Shown here one piece after another: positions 1-8,705 of a DNA stretch of 64,000 nt. Each line of letters begins with the position of its first letter. The stretch's first letter is position 1. The stretch is from Arthrinium phaeospermum (Eukaryota; Ascomycota; Sordariomycetes; Amphisphaeriales; Apiosporaceae). The position numbers and the translations under genes are program-made. The stretch is taken from contig QYRS01000006.1 in NCBI GenBank assembly GCA_006503535.1, positions 930,001 through 994,000 on the forward strand, in the 5' to 3' direction. The notes under the pieces were generated by a model. That model made no database searches, had not been told where the DNA came from, and saw only the letters and a list, made by a program, of their open reading frames with translations.

Positions 1-329
1 GCAGGACCGCAGGACGATGCGCAGGACGATCCCATGTCGATAGACGACCCCCCATGGTCCCAGAACGGCTATGGATCCTTCGTATTGTCAGCACAGCATT
101 CACCCCGAGCTTTCCCATGGGCTCAACGGCCGACAGGCTCCAGGTGTAGCCCAGATACTGCAGGGAGTATGGTATCCGTTAGTCTTCTCCCCGTCTTAGA
201 CGATACCCAGGCCTCATCTGTTCTTGATCGGTCCATTGCGCCAAGTCCACAGCAGGGGTTACAGACAGGGCTGTATAGTCCCAGCGATTATTGGAATTTT
301 TAAATATTAATTGTAAAATAAGTAGCACT
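1..329. other. Left-edge sequence, no supported gene
   Basis: GC-normal sequence at the window edge, opening with a short CAGGAC-type repeat (1-33). An open frame at 34-303 on the plus strand encodes 89 residues of unbiased composition that I do not recognise, and it ends where the AT-rich block begins. It could be the tail of an exon that starts outside the window, but no splice site or motif supports this. Confidence 0.3.
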
Positions 330-700
330 TTTACTAGTAAACCCTTTTTATTTTTAGATTTTCTATTTACTCTTTATTAGTAAAAAGAAAATATTATTTT
401 TTTAAAAATTCACGTTATTTTACTAGTAAAGAATTATAGCATTTTAATATTTAAACTTATTATTTACTAGTAAATTTTTATTATTAAAAATAGAAAAATT
501 AATAATAAGGAATAAATTACTAGTAAAGTTATTTTATTATAATCCTATGAATTTTTATTTTACTAGTAAATATAAAAGGTATTTTTTAATAATCTAGATA
601 TTTATTTTTACTAGTAAAATAAAAGTATTTAAATATTAAGCTAAATTAATTATTTTATATTCTAGTTAAATAACAACGTAGATCTAGCTTTACTAGTAAA
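330..700. repeat. Phased array of the palindrome TTTACTAGTAAA in an AT-rich block
   Basis: Six exact copies of the 12-bp perfect palindrome TTTACTAGTAAA start at 330, 419, 463, 559, 607 and 689. A copy with one end-base change lies at 516-527. A copy with one C-to-T change lies at 373-384, and a weaker CTAG-centred site at about 658-669. Core-to-core spacings are about 43, 46, 44, 53, 43, 48, 51 and 31 bp. Between the sites the DNA is almost pure A/T. The motif contains no CpA or TpG, so RIP would leave it unchanged, but that does not explain the spacing. It is a plausible array of dimeric protein-binding sites. I did not see this motif elsewhere in the window. Confidence 0.85.
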
Positions 701-1160
701 TTATTATTTCATTATTTAATAATGCTAAATAATAAAGAATAACACTAATGAAATAATACAGTGCCGCATTTATACCCTGAAGAAACAAGCTTGCCAGTAC
801 AACATTGACAGGGATGATGCAGATCCTCCATTTGATTGAGTAGGAGAAGCGCCCTCTCCAGCAAGGCCATTCCCACGCCAGGATAAGAATGGCGCTTCCC
901 AAGTTCAGCGACTGAACTATCGGTACCGGGTCGACGAGGAAGTAGGAGCCCTTCCAAAGCACCTGAGGCCATATGAAGCCGTGTATGGCGGCTGCAAGTT
1001 GGTCTAATAATGTGAGCAGGGTTTCTTGCTTCGGTGTGCGATACAGGGGATGATCAACGTACAGGATGCTGCGGCCAGAGTGATCAAACGAGCCAGCTGG
1101 GCCTTTGCTAATCGGCCCATCTGGAATATCTAGTGTTTGCTGTGGTACCAAACCCGGCAT
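693..1160 (-). CDS. Small integral membrane protein, probably a truncated or chimeric copy
   Basis: The 155-residue frame reads like a small fungal multi-pass membrane family known only as a DUF (I believe DUF7727). It has the family-like order of a first hydrophobic segment ending in GFIWPQVLWK, then a short loop with PVPIVQSLNL, two hydrophobic segments, and a last helix with NAALYYFISVILYYL. The first 45 residues do not look like the family. The last residues run into the AT-rich block, and the stop codon (693-695, TAG on minus) lies inside the last TTTACTAGTAAA palindrome. The usual hydrophilic C-terminal tail is missing. It may be a decayed copy of a resident gene or a functional short variant. 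Family assignment is from memory of its pattern and not from a search. Confidence 0.45.
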   Translation of the reverse strand: MPGLVPQQTLDIPDGPISKGPAGSFDHSGRSILYVDHPLYRTPKQETLLTLLDQLAAAIHGFIWPQVLWKGSYFLVDPVPIVQSLNLGSAILILAWEWPCWRGRFSYSIKWRICIIPVNVVLASLFLQGINAALYYFISVILYYLALLNNEIIIY

Positions 1161-1224
1161 GGGGGAAGCGAAGTTCCAACGGACAAGCGGCTTAAGTAAT
1201 GCCTAGGCATAACGGTGTCAGATT

Positions 1225-1304
1225 TCCACTTTCCAAATCCAGAAACCGCTTTCCAGAAACCGGAAACCGGAAACCGGAAACCGAATCCAGAAACTGGAAA
1301 CATG
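1225..1304. repeat. Short tandem repeat GAAACCG / CCAGAAACC
   Basis: Imperfect iterations of GAAACCG with interspersed CCAGAAAC and CTGGAAAC units upstream of the surface-protein gene. Related units (TTTCCAG, CGGTTTCTGG) occur in opposite orientation at about 14,805-14,850, just upstream of the first HIUase-like/AT-hook gene. Confidence 0.7.
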
Positions 1305-1376
1305 CACGCACCGCCTACGCCACATTTCATAGTGCTGCTCGCACACGTTTTTCTTCCATCTTCCACATCTTCAACC

Positions 1377-2135
1377 ATGGCGGGGAACTGCCCATTAGAC
1401 CAGTCCTTTTATGTTTGCAACATCAATGCGTTCCGAGGCTGTTGCCCTTTTGATCCGTGTGCTCTGAGCACGGGATGCCAGCAGCCTCCAGTGACAGCTA
1501 TTGATAACGATAAGGTATCAAGTACACGCGAGCGTTCCACAGAACACCTCATCACAGCCAGTATCACCAGCAGCACTACCTCTATAGTTACCACTATTCC
1601 TACAGCTACCATCGCCCCCACCACTACGCTGCCATCAGCTACCGTTGCCCCCACCACTACGCCTACGCTGCCATCGGATGACGCAATGCTCCCGGCCGCC
1701 CACGACGCCAATGGCTCCAAAGTGGTGCCACTTGCCGCCGGTATTGGTGGGGGTGTTGGTTTGATCTTGGTCATAGTCGCAGGTGGCTGCCTCATACGGC
1801 GGCGGCGGCGGCGAACCCGCGCATGCGCCCGGGGTCTCGACGACCAGGGACAAGGTAAGCAGCACCGTACGGTCACTTCTCACAGCATTGTGTAACACTT
1901 GGTTCCAGGCAAGGAGGCGCAAACTGGCTGCGCTAGGGATACGGATACGGAGTCCCCTGCCGCTGCCGCTGACACAATGCAGCCGATCGAGCTGCCTGCG
2001 GATGCGCCCTCGTGCAGCGTTGCGGTTGCTGTGGTGCCCCTAGAACGCGCGGCAGCCAACCACCAGAGCCCGAGCCGGGCTAACCGATGGGATGGTCACC
2101 CTGATGGGAAGGTAACTAGCTGGGCTCAGTTCTGA
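1377..2135 (+). CDS. Single-pass membrane protein with N-terminal Cys motif and Arg-rich stop-transfer
   Basis: Two exons, 1377-1854 and 1909-2135, give 234 residues. The intron (1855-1908) has donor GTAAGC, a TGTAACAC branch region and acceptor TTCCAG. The start ATG sits in a strong context (CAACCATGG); an upstream in-frame Met at 1215 would pass through a tandem repeat and is less likely. Order: a Cys-rich N-terminus (CPLDQSFYVC..., FRGCCPFDPC..., GCQQP), which is a motif I recognise from many fungal surface proteins; a Ser/Thr/Pro-rich stalk with TIAPTTTLPSATVAPTTT-type repeats; one hydrophobic helix (AAGIGGGVGLILVIVAGGCLI); a run of six arginines; and a low-complexity tail. There is no clear cleavable signal peptide, so the helix probably acts as signal-anchor. 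The role is unknown; a wall-associated sensor or adhesin is possible. Confidence 0.7.
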
Positions 2136-2568
2136 TAGTCTATCAAGGAAATGTTTGCACCCTCCATCGTTTATATATTCTCTCCTTCATTCCTTTCGTG
2201 CGTCCAAGATGTAATGCGTATGCGTGGGAGGGGGGGTCATCTCAGGCCACTAGACCCGATCTGATCAGGGCGTCCCCTCCTTTTCGACTGTTTGCTCGGA
2301 CTGTTGGCTGCAAAGAAGGAGCCCCGCTATCATATGCGCGCGGAGAGATAAGCTCCTTACCTTTGCCCCCGCTTTTGCCAAGCATGCGCAAGCACATGCA
2401 GCCACGATACGTACAATGCATGGCGTCTAGTAAGCGAATCATGTTACTGCCCGAGGTCTACTGTAGTCTACTCTACCCGATGTAACCCATCAGTACTGGA
2501 CTCCAGCCGTTCGCCCCACCTACCGAACTCGGGTGTGACGTGCTTTCCCGATTGGTATTTGGGGGGTG
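2136..2568. other. Intergenic, nothing recognised
   Basis: Lies between the convergent ends of the surface-protein gene and the F-box gene. I see only short overlapping frames on both strands without family motifs, and a run of G at about 2228-2235. Confidence 0.5.
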
Positions 2569-3735
2569 TCACTCGGTGCCGGGTTTGGTCACCATCGAAT
2601 TTAGAAGAGTCCTTGCTCCTTGTGTCACTGCCAAGCGTACGCAGACCGGCTCCGATGCCTCCAACACGCCGATGCTGGGGTGCCTCGTGAACCCCTTGAT
2701 TGTCGACGCCCAGTCGCCACCCACGAGTGTCACATCTCTCATGGTCAGAGAAGAAAGCCGACGCTGGCTCAGAATACTCGATAGTAGACGACCATTGGCC
2801 TGCACCTGCACCTGCACCCCCTCTAGGCTGAGGTGCACGAGATGTGGAAGTTGGATCGTTTCCAGAGGTTTCGTGCCGGAATCGGTGATTGACCGTCGCA
2901 ACTCTAGTGTGCGCAGGTTGGGAAACATCTGGAGGAAAAACCAGGCGTCCTTCGTTGGATCGTCCCGGCCGCCAGCTCGATGGAGGACAATCGCCGCTAG
3001 GCGCAATGTGACTACTCTAGGGAATCGGTACCTACACAGCGTCGAACTCAGGACCCTTCCCCGTATGGCAATTGAGTTGAGACTCGGGTGGTCCACAACA
3101 GATTTGAGAAGCCATCCCATCACACCATCCAACGCTCCGCCAAATGACGGCGAGATCCAGATTGCTTTGCGGAGGTTGGAGACTTTGGCGCTGCTCAGCG
3201 GCGTCTGGCCCCAGGGCTGCAGGTTCCGAACAACGATGGCCTTGAGGTTGGGAAGAAGGCGGAGAATGTTGGTCATGATGATGACGTCAGTGGACTGGTT
3301 CCTCCGATCCTCGGCAGCGAGGAAGCTGCGGTACTTGCTGTAAGCCTCCATGGTACGTGCGTTATCAAAGGGCCTGGAACCATCCTGTCGGGTCATGCAG
3401 GGGTATTGTTCATGACATAGCAAAGGATGGATCAGCCACTCCTTTTTCGAACAGATCGGCCATGTCCCATGGTAGATAGTCAAAGTTTCTACAAATATGT
3501 GTGGATTCGCTTCTAAATATTTGAGAAACTCGGGGAGGCATGTGCTGGTATCAAGAAGTGAAAGATGCCTGGAAAGGATAGGGAATGCAGCCTGTGCAAA
3601 ATAACGACAAGTCAGCCGAAGAGAAGATACGTCCTTGATTGAGAGCAGGATGCAGATCTCTGCTACTGTTTCCGGAGGGAGGAGGTCCATGTTTGCCATG
3701 TGGGAATGAAAAATAAGACCGCAGAGAAAGTGCAT
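2569..3735 (-). CDS. F-box protein with leucine-rich-like C-terminal region
   Basis: Uninterrupted frame of 388 residues, or 376 or 373 residues if translation starts at the Met at 3699 or 3690. The segment MDLLPPETVAEICILLSIKD followed by VSSLRLTCRYFAQAAFP is a typical F-box (LPPE start, conserved LRLTCR helix), which binds Skp1 and makes the protein the substrate receptor of an SCF ubiquitin ligase. The rest contains irregular leucine-rich stretches (LPNLKAIVVRNL, FPNLRTLELRR, LPHLVHLSLEGV) as in fungal F-box/LRR proteins, where they select the target. The gene is divergent from the MADS-like gene at 3911 and shares an intergenic region of about 175 bp. The target cannot be inferred. Together with the RING protein at 10,033 it gives the cluster two ubiquitin-pathway genes. 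Confidence 0.85.
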   Translation of the reverse strand: MHFLCGLIFHSHMANMDLLPPETVAEICILLSIKDVSSLRLTCRYFAQAAFPILSRHLSLLDTSTCLPEFLKYLEANPHIFVETLTIYHGTWPICSKKEWLIHPLLCHEQYPCMTRQDGSRPFDNARTMEAYSKYRSFLAAEDRRNQSTDVIIMTNILRLLPNLKAIVVRNLQPWGQTPLSSAKVSNLRKAIWISPSFGGALDGVMGWLLKSVVDHPSLNSIAIRGRVLSSTLCRYRFPRVVTLRLAAIVLHRAGGRDDPTKDAWFFLQMFPNLRTLELRRSITDSGTKPLETIQLPHLVHLSLEGVQVQVQANGRLLSSILSQRRLSSLTMRDVTLVGGDWASTIKGFTRHPSIGVLEASEPVCVRLAVTQGARTLLNSMVTKPGTE

Positions 3736-3843
3736 CGTGGCCTACCATATACTCCTATTGTGTGTAAATCTTCCCAATCTTTGTATGTGCAAACCTGATT
3801 GTGGAATTGAGGTTTTGCAAAACCAATTCCTGCCCCGTGGCAG

Positions 3844-3849
3844 TATAAG
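3844..3849 (+). promoter_or_regulatory. TATA box of the MADS-like gene
   Basis: TATAAG followed by AAGGGG, 62-67 bp upstream of the ATG at 3911, in the short divergent promoter shared with the F-box gene. Confidence 0.6.
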
Positions 3850-3910
3850 AAGGGGATACTATCTATATCCTAACACATGACAATCTTCACTTCCATCATC
3901 CAACTTCACA

Positions 3911-4269
3911 ATGACCCCATCTGCAAGACAAGAGGCAGCCAGAATTCGACAGGACCGGTCGTCACGTGCTCGCAGGAGACGCATCACCCTTATGAGAAAG
4001 GCGGATCAGTTCAGCAAAGACTTTGATGCCGAAGTATATGTACTCGTCTACAGGGACCGCAAGTTCTACACGTACTCTTCTACAGAGGACGAGCAGTGGC
4101 CGCCTTCCATGAGACAAATCGTGAGTGCCTGCCTCACACATACATATCCGATGCCGCCGATTAACAGAAACAGTACCGAACCCTTCCCCAAAGATACACC
4201 CCAGATCAGTTTCCATCGCGTCGCCCCGACTCTGGTAGATTACAGCATGGGCCAACGGCGGGTGCTTGA
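3911..4269 (+). CDS. Short MADS-box-like DNA-binding protein
   Basis: Exons 3911-4120 and 4168-4269 give 103 residues. The 47-bp intron has donor GTGAGT, branch GATTAAC and acceptor AACAG. Splicing yields a C-terminus beginning RQIKQYRTLPQRYTPDQF, which looks more protein-like than the unspliced read-through (133 aa, stop at 4312). Residues 18-56 (SRARRRRITLMRKADQF... followed by KDFDAEVYVLVYRDRKFY and TYSST) match the MADS pattern of a basic helix, KADQFSKDFDAEV, and a beta hairpin ending in the YTYSS-type turn. The acidic dimerisation extension found in full MADS factors is absent, so it is a minimal version. It probably binds CArG-like A/T-rich DNA as a dimer in the nucleus; that is inferred from the family. 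Exon 2 overlaps, antisense, the last exon of the next gene. Confidence 0.65.
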
Positions 4270-4876
4270 TGCAGTGCCTGCGTGGTCTCTGCTCTCATGG
4301 GGACTGGTGTAGCAGGGCTGAACTGATAGTATGGCTGGTGCACTAGAGGCTGTTTCGTGGGTAAGCGGGGGGTGGGGGTGGTGTTAGGACAAGCATGGCA
4401 CTCACGGGACACTGGGATGTGAGCAATTTCTCGTCTAGCTGGTTCGCTCTGATCTCGAGATACTGAAAGGACTGTGCCATCTTTGCCGTGAGAGCTTCCA
4501 GCCGTGATTCCAGGGCCAGGACTGTCTGTGAAAGCTCTTCGTGTGACTTCATGTATGCCTGTTGCCAGAATAGAGAATTGGTCCGGTAGTGCTCGGCTTT
4601 CTCGTAGAGATCCCGGTCCTTTGTGTAATACAGGAGCGTGGAGGGGAACTGCTGCTGGTAACGAGGGTCAAAGAGCGATCTCTTGGGGGACTGTGTGGGC
4701 GTAGGCGGAGCAATATCCTGCTCCGCTGGCCGTGGGGTTGCAGGGGATACTTTGGGCAGCAAGGTCGTGGCAAAGAAGTCGGCGCCACGCTGGCGCTGAG
4801 GTGAAGGATGGACGAGCTGGGAGGGATGGATGGTGACGGGGGAGGACAACGAAGTGGGCGCTTGTTGAGACGGCAT
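4206..4876 (-). CDS. Pro-rich protein with coiled coil, unknown function
   Basis: Exons 4406-4876 and 4206-4349 (minus) give 204 residues. The intron (4350-4405) has donor GTGAGT, branch CCTAACACC and acceptor AAACAG, and the frame stays open across it. The first 70 residues are Ser/Pro/Gln-rich and disordered. Residues about 75-155 are helical with a heptad-like stretch (SHEELSQTVLALESRLEAL..., FQYLEIRANQLDEKLL) that should form a coiled coil. The tail is again Pro/Gln-rich. A TATA box lies 115-122 bp upstream. The last coding exon overlaps exon 2 of the convergent MADS-like gene by 64 bp. I do not recognise the family. It resembles in style the genes at 6440 and 21,881 (disordered head plus coiled coil), without clear sequence identity. 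Confidence 0.65.
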
Positions 4877-4990
4877 CTTATCTCAGGCATGCACGAAGTA
4901 CTCAAGTTCTTTGGGGACGGATTGGAGAATGAGTGTGTCTTGATCTGAAGATAGAGCTAAACTGAAACGCAGCCCGGCCAGCGGGCTTAA

Positions 4991-4998
4991 CTTATATA
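4991..4998 (-). promoter_or_regulatory. TATA box of the coiled-coil gene at 4206-4876
   Basis: TATATAAG on the minus strand, 115-122 bp upstream of the ATG at 4876 and only about 20 bp beyond the stop codon of the upstream secreted-protein gene. Spacing in this cluster is tight. Confidence 0.55.
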
Positions 4999-5018
4999 TT
5001 CCCAACAAGCGACGCGCG

Positions 5019-6211
5019 TCAGGCGCCTGTCTGCTGGCCACAGATGGAGGCCACGCTGGTTACTATGATTGTCAACGTCGTTGCCGCAAGCGCAGTGCTC
5101 GCCGAGCCACAGACTGTCGTTGCCCCGTTAGCAAAGCTGGTACGCCCAAAAGCATCATTCAACGGCTCTGCCCTCACAGTGTCTGTTGCCGACGCTGTCG
5201 TAGGGGCCGCGTCATTAGTCCCGCTTCCGCCGCTGGAACCTAGGCCTCCTCCAGCTGCCTGATCAGGGTTAGCCGTGTTGGTTGCTGTAAGGGTCAGGGG
5301 GTTCGCCGGAGAGGTAGAGGTTAAGAGGCTTGCCGAGGAGGTAGGGGCCAAGAAGCTTGCCGAGGAGGAAGAGGTCAGGGGGCTCGCCCATGAAGCCATA
5401 GACTCAAAGCGTGGCGCCGGGACGGCACTGGACTCCCGCCAACTAGCCCCAGTTCCCGCAACGGCGGAAGACGCTGCAAAGGTCGGCATCGTGCTTGACG
5501 CAGCTGTCCGCGTAAGCTCTGTTTGCTCCTGGGCCCCTGGCCCCATGAACCCCGGCCCAGACGAGCTGCTGGCTTGCGGGGGGGAAGAAGACGTTACCGC
5601 TCGTGGAACGAATGTAGACTCGACGGTACGGACGGCGGTAACGGTCTCGACCATCTCGCCACCCGCGCTTGTACGGGTGAGCACCGTAGTGGTGGTCTGC
5701 CGCGCGTCCACGATGCACTCGCTCGTCCCTACTCCTTGCGTCATTTCGGAAAGGCCAGCGCCATCCGCGATGTCGACGCGAACACACGACGGGGCCTGCC
5801 CAAGACAATGCCTGACCTGTTTAGCTTGCTAAGCGCTGGATCGTGCTCGGGACTCACCAAAGAAGGTAGGCGTTCCCAAATGGCACGCCCTGGGGGACCG
5901 TGAACTTGGAAAGCTGAATACCCGGACACTCGACAGCGTCGAAAGCAAACCTGACAGGGAGGTCGATGGAGTTGTCGAAGTCAAGGATTGCCTCACATCG
6001 TTTGCCTGCAGGGTTCAAGATCCTGCCAAGGCCCATGTTAGCTGGGATCGGCATAAATGGTGGCAAGCAAACCGGGTGCTTACCTCGTAGATACGACCTC
6101 GCCTACCCTGATTGGGATGGGAGGATCCCAGAGGCAGACTTCTGGCAAAGTCTGGAGCGCCAGGGCTGCAGTCGTCAGCATGGCTACGAGCGGGAGAAGT
6201 AGGCGCGACAT
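5019..6211 (-). CDS. Secreted S/T/A-rich protein, possibly GPI-anchored
   Basis: Three exons on the minus strand, 6084-6211, 5858-6022 and 5019-5811, give 361 residues. Introns are 61 bp (branch GCTAACA) and 46 bp (branch GCTAAAC). The start MSRLLLPLVAMLTTAALA is a clear signal peptide. A folded region of about 110 residues follows with paired cysteines (PEVCLWDPP, GKRCEAILDF, AVECPG, LLWHCLGQAPSCVRV, TSECIVD), probably disulfide-bonded. The region from about residue 140 is Ser/Thr/Ala/Pro-rich with repeats such as SSASFLAPTSSASLLTSTS, a likely O-glycosylated stalk. The end (STALAATTLTIIVTSVASIC) is hydrophobic after a small-residue region, as in GPI signals, although five polar residues follow. 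It is probably a cell-surface or wall protein of unknown partner. Confidence 0.72.
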
Positions 6212-6362
6212 CTTCTCGGGTGGGATGCCAAAGAGAAGCCATGGGTCCTCTGGACAACGGGGGCGCGCTTAAGTATTGCCTCAGTAAACGCCAGGAATCC
6301 GTTTAAGCAATTTGCGAACGTGCAAACTGCATTCGGCTTTCCGCAACCCAGTAACAAGCACA

Positions 6363-6368
6363 TATAAG
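6363..6368 (+). promoter_or_regulatory. TATA box of the coiled-coil gene at 6440
   Basis: TATAAG followed by AAG. An in-frame ATG at 6380 is only 12 bp downstream, too close to a start site, so this box favours the ATG at 6440. Confidence 0.5.
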
Positions 6369-6439
6369 AAGAGCCTCGCATGGCCGAACCAGCCTTCTCT
6401 CTCTTCCGTCAAACCCCTGAGTCTGAGTCTGAGTCCAAC

Positions 6440-7182
6440 ATGTTTGAAAGCACACCTCGGTCACCGTCCAATACCGCCGAACCACCCCAACCCCAGGATT
6501 TGCCATTTGTCATGGAGTCTGGTCACTCGCACGACGGCTTTGTCTATCCCTCTGCCAACCGGCCAATCAATTCCAATTGCCGCCAGACATCACAGTACTG
6601 CTCGATGCACTGTCCTCCACTTTATCACCATTACGACATCTTTGCAGGGCTGGGAGTTCCCTGCACTGTCCCCGTAACTTGCAGCATGCACGGCGCCGGA
6701 CCAGAGCCGAGCTTTGCAGGCTGCCAAGGCGAACCGGAATGGCAAGTGATACCATTGGAAAGCAAGGGATGCGGATGCGGATGCGCGGGGCTAACCTGGT
6801 GTTTGCCGACAGGATGTCTCACATCATATCCAGATTGGAGCACTTTGAGCTCGCCTTGGGCCAGATCAGTGCGAATGTGGAAGGGCTCCAAGCCCAGCTC
6901 TTCGAGGTGGAGCTGAACCTGGGCGTGATGCAGGTGAAAATGGCGCAGAACGAAGAGAAGCTGGACGGGATCAAGTCCGGGTTGGCCGATTTTTCCAGCG
7001 ACGTGCATGTATGGCTGAACCCTGGGCAGGAGCAGGAGGAGGATGCGACCATGGCGGGTGCGGGCGCTATGGTTAATCGAGACACGACGAGTGAGACTGA
7101 GAGCCACATAGCCGAAGAGGGGGACGAGGTGGACGTGCTACGGTACCTTGACCAGGGTGCCATCAGCCTGGATTTTGAGTAG
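6440..7182 (+). CDS. Unknown protein with Cys/His-containing head and C-terminal coiled coil
   Basis: Best model: exons 6440-6673, 6720-6745 and 6813-7182, giving 209 residues. Intron 1 (46 bp, GTAACT...TTGCAG) lacks an obvious branch point. Intron 2 (67 bp, GTGATA...GACAG) has a good GGCTAACC. This is the simplest model I found that keeps the frame open between the two long frames. The start at 6440 is preferred to 6380 because of the TATA box. The head is Pro/Ser-rich, then contains a Cys/His/Tyr-rich patch (NCRQTSQYCSMHCPPLYHH). The third exon forms a strong coiled coil (LEHFELALGQISANVEGLQ, LFEVELNLGVMQVKMAQNEE) followed by an acidic tail. The family is not recognised. Exon 2 is tiny, so the middle of the model is the weakest part. 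Confidence 0.5.
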
Positions 7183-7583
7183 TGGAGACACCCAGTACCT
7201 ACAGTACATGTAACCTAATGCACATGCCAATGCCAATACTGTACATATGTAATGTAGTGAACATGCGAACCCCACGTAAGTGTTCGGGTCTGTGCTCTGC
7301 ATATCCGCGGTTTTATTCCCGAAGAAGGACCACCGGGCCAATCACGTTGGGACCCGCGAGGCCGGTTCCTTACCCCAACCTGTACTACTAAGCGCGGTAA
7401 GCGAGGAACGCAAAAGCCGTGCACCGAGTCGGGCCTCTTGGCCAGTTCAACTTTCATGAAGCAGGTTTTCGTATTCAGTTTCCTTGATGAGGGGTACAGT
7501 TCTCGATTTAAGCCAATAGTTCCGTGATCTTCATTCGAAACACACACGCCAGCTGCTTCATCAATTCTACGGGTATTTTCGCT
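7183..7583. other. Intergenic, nothing recognised
   Basis: A 400-bp stretch between two plus-strand genes. It should hold the terminator of the upstream gene and the promoter of the next. I see no clear TATA box, repeat or conserved frame. Confidence 0.45.
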
Positions 7584-8069
7584 ATGATCAACGGTACTGA
7601 CCCGCCGCTGCCCTCCAAATTCGTGCTTGGAGCACGTGAAAAAGAGCTACCCACTCTTCCTCCTCCGGCTCCCTCTAATAGCTCTTTCACATCGAGCGTT
7701 TCCTCGCCGTTGGCCACACACGGCTTCGAGCTCAAGACACGGCAACTCGAGAGCGAGAACCAACTGCGCAACACAGTGGACAAGCTCGAGAGTGAGAACA
7801 ACACACTGCGCGACACGGTGAACAAGGTCGAGAGTGAGAACAGAAAACTACGTAAAGAGGTGGCCAGCTTAGCACGTAATTCCTCGCGCCTCAGAAAACA
7901 GAAGAGCGAGGTTGTTGATCAACAACAAGAGATGATCAGCAGGGTTATCAACACGGTCTACACTGTTTTCTCGGATTTTAAGGAAGAGGTCAAGACGTTG
8001 GGAAACCCTCTTAGCGATGAGGCCCCTGTCAATGATTACAGAGATCAAGATGGCGAAAATCGGTTGTAG
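7584..8069 (+). CDS. Leucine-zipper-like coiled-coil protein with tandem KLESEN repeats
   Basis: 161 residues from the ATG at 7584; the longer frame to 7524 has no ATG. The first 50 residues are Pro/Ser-rich. Residues about 53-100 are made of three related 14-residue units (QLESENQLRNTVDK, LESENNTLRDTVNK, VESENRKLRKEVAS) that place Leu/Val at heptad spacing with Asn in the core, the pattern of a parallel zipper. A basic patch (NSSRLRKQKSE) lies after rather than before the zipper, so this is not a standard bZIP factor. The tail is acidic. The DNA of the units is itself repetitive (7741-7830), suggesting growth by tandem duplication. Function unknown; likely a dimeric scaffold or regulator. 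Confidence 0.6.
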   Translation: MINGTDPPLPSKFVLGAREKELPTLPPPAPSNSSFTSSVSSPLATHGFELKTRQLESENQLRNTVDKLESENNTLRDTVNKVESENRKLRKEVASLARNSSRLRKQKSEVVDQQQEMISRVINTVYTVFSDFKEEVKTLGNPLSDEAPVNDYRDQDGENRL

Positions 8070-8112
8070 GTTTCCTGAATCATGTTCCAGCTTCTCGGCC
8101 CATACCCATCAG

Positions 8113-8120
8113 TATATATA
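8113..8120 (+). promoter_or_regulatory. TATA box of the small RS-tail protein
   Basis: TATATATA about 145 bp upstream of the ATG at 8263. The UTR between them contains CACCAACACC-type and CTTTCACTTTCACC-type pyrimidine repeats. Confidence 0.5.
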
Positions 8121-8262
8121 CCCCGTCGTCAACACCTCAGCGCAACACTCCTTACATCACCATCAACACCAACACCTGTGGTCATTGGCATCATCAAGAT
8201 CACCGTCCCAGATACCTCCACTGCCTCCCTTTCACTTTCACCTTCACACTTCCACCGAGACA

Positions 8263-8489
8263 ATGGGAACGGGTCTCAGGGCTACCGTGCTTGCTGCCGG
8301 GGCTTATTTTGTCACTAAATACATGTAAGAGTCTACCCGCCCCTGGGCGGATAGGACCTGACAGATTCCAGATTGAAGAAGAAAGAGGAGCCAGAACCAG
8401 AGCCGGTCGAGCGCGTGTACTACACCCACCGATCAAGAAGCCCTGCAAGCCCCAGGCGGAGCCGAAGATACAGTCGCCGGTATTCTTAG
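8263..8489 (+). CDS. 59-residue membrane-anchored protein with Arg/Ser tail
   Basis: Exons 8263-8324 and 8372-8489. The intron (8325-8371) has donor GTAAGA, branch CCTGACA and acceptor TTCCAG. The next upstream AG also splices but gives a less convincing protein. The product begins with a short hydrophobic helix (ATVLAAGAYFVTKYIL), followed by KKKEEPEPEPVERVYY and an Arg/Ser/Tyr-rich end (HRSRSPASPRRSRRYSRRYS). The structure is a tail outside an N-terminal membrane anchor; the basic tail could bind RNA, DNA or acidic lipids. It is similar in style to small fungal proteins of unknown role. This gene is too short to be called without splicing. Confidence 0.6.
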
Positions 8490-8705
8490 GATTGAGCATG
8501 GGCCTTGCTTCCGGCGCGGCTGGTCCGTAGGTCGTTAGCGCGCTACACACGATTGGTCGGTGTAAGCGCTCACAGGGAATTCGAATTAGTCTAGATTGAA
8601 AGCCCCAAGAATACGCACAAGCTCTCCCCCATGCTCGCACTTGCTTCTCTTCTTCTTCTCGTGACTTTGGTCTTTCTTTTGCCACTCTGGCCCTCTTCTG
8701 CCGTC

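Noticed and set aside
330..700. CRISPR array
   Set aside because: The repeat is a 12-bp palindrome with A/T-only, non-unique spacers of varying length in a eukaryotic genome, and no cas genes are present.
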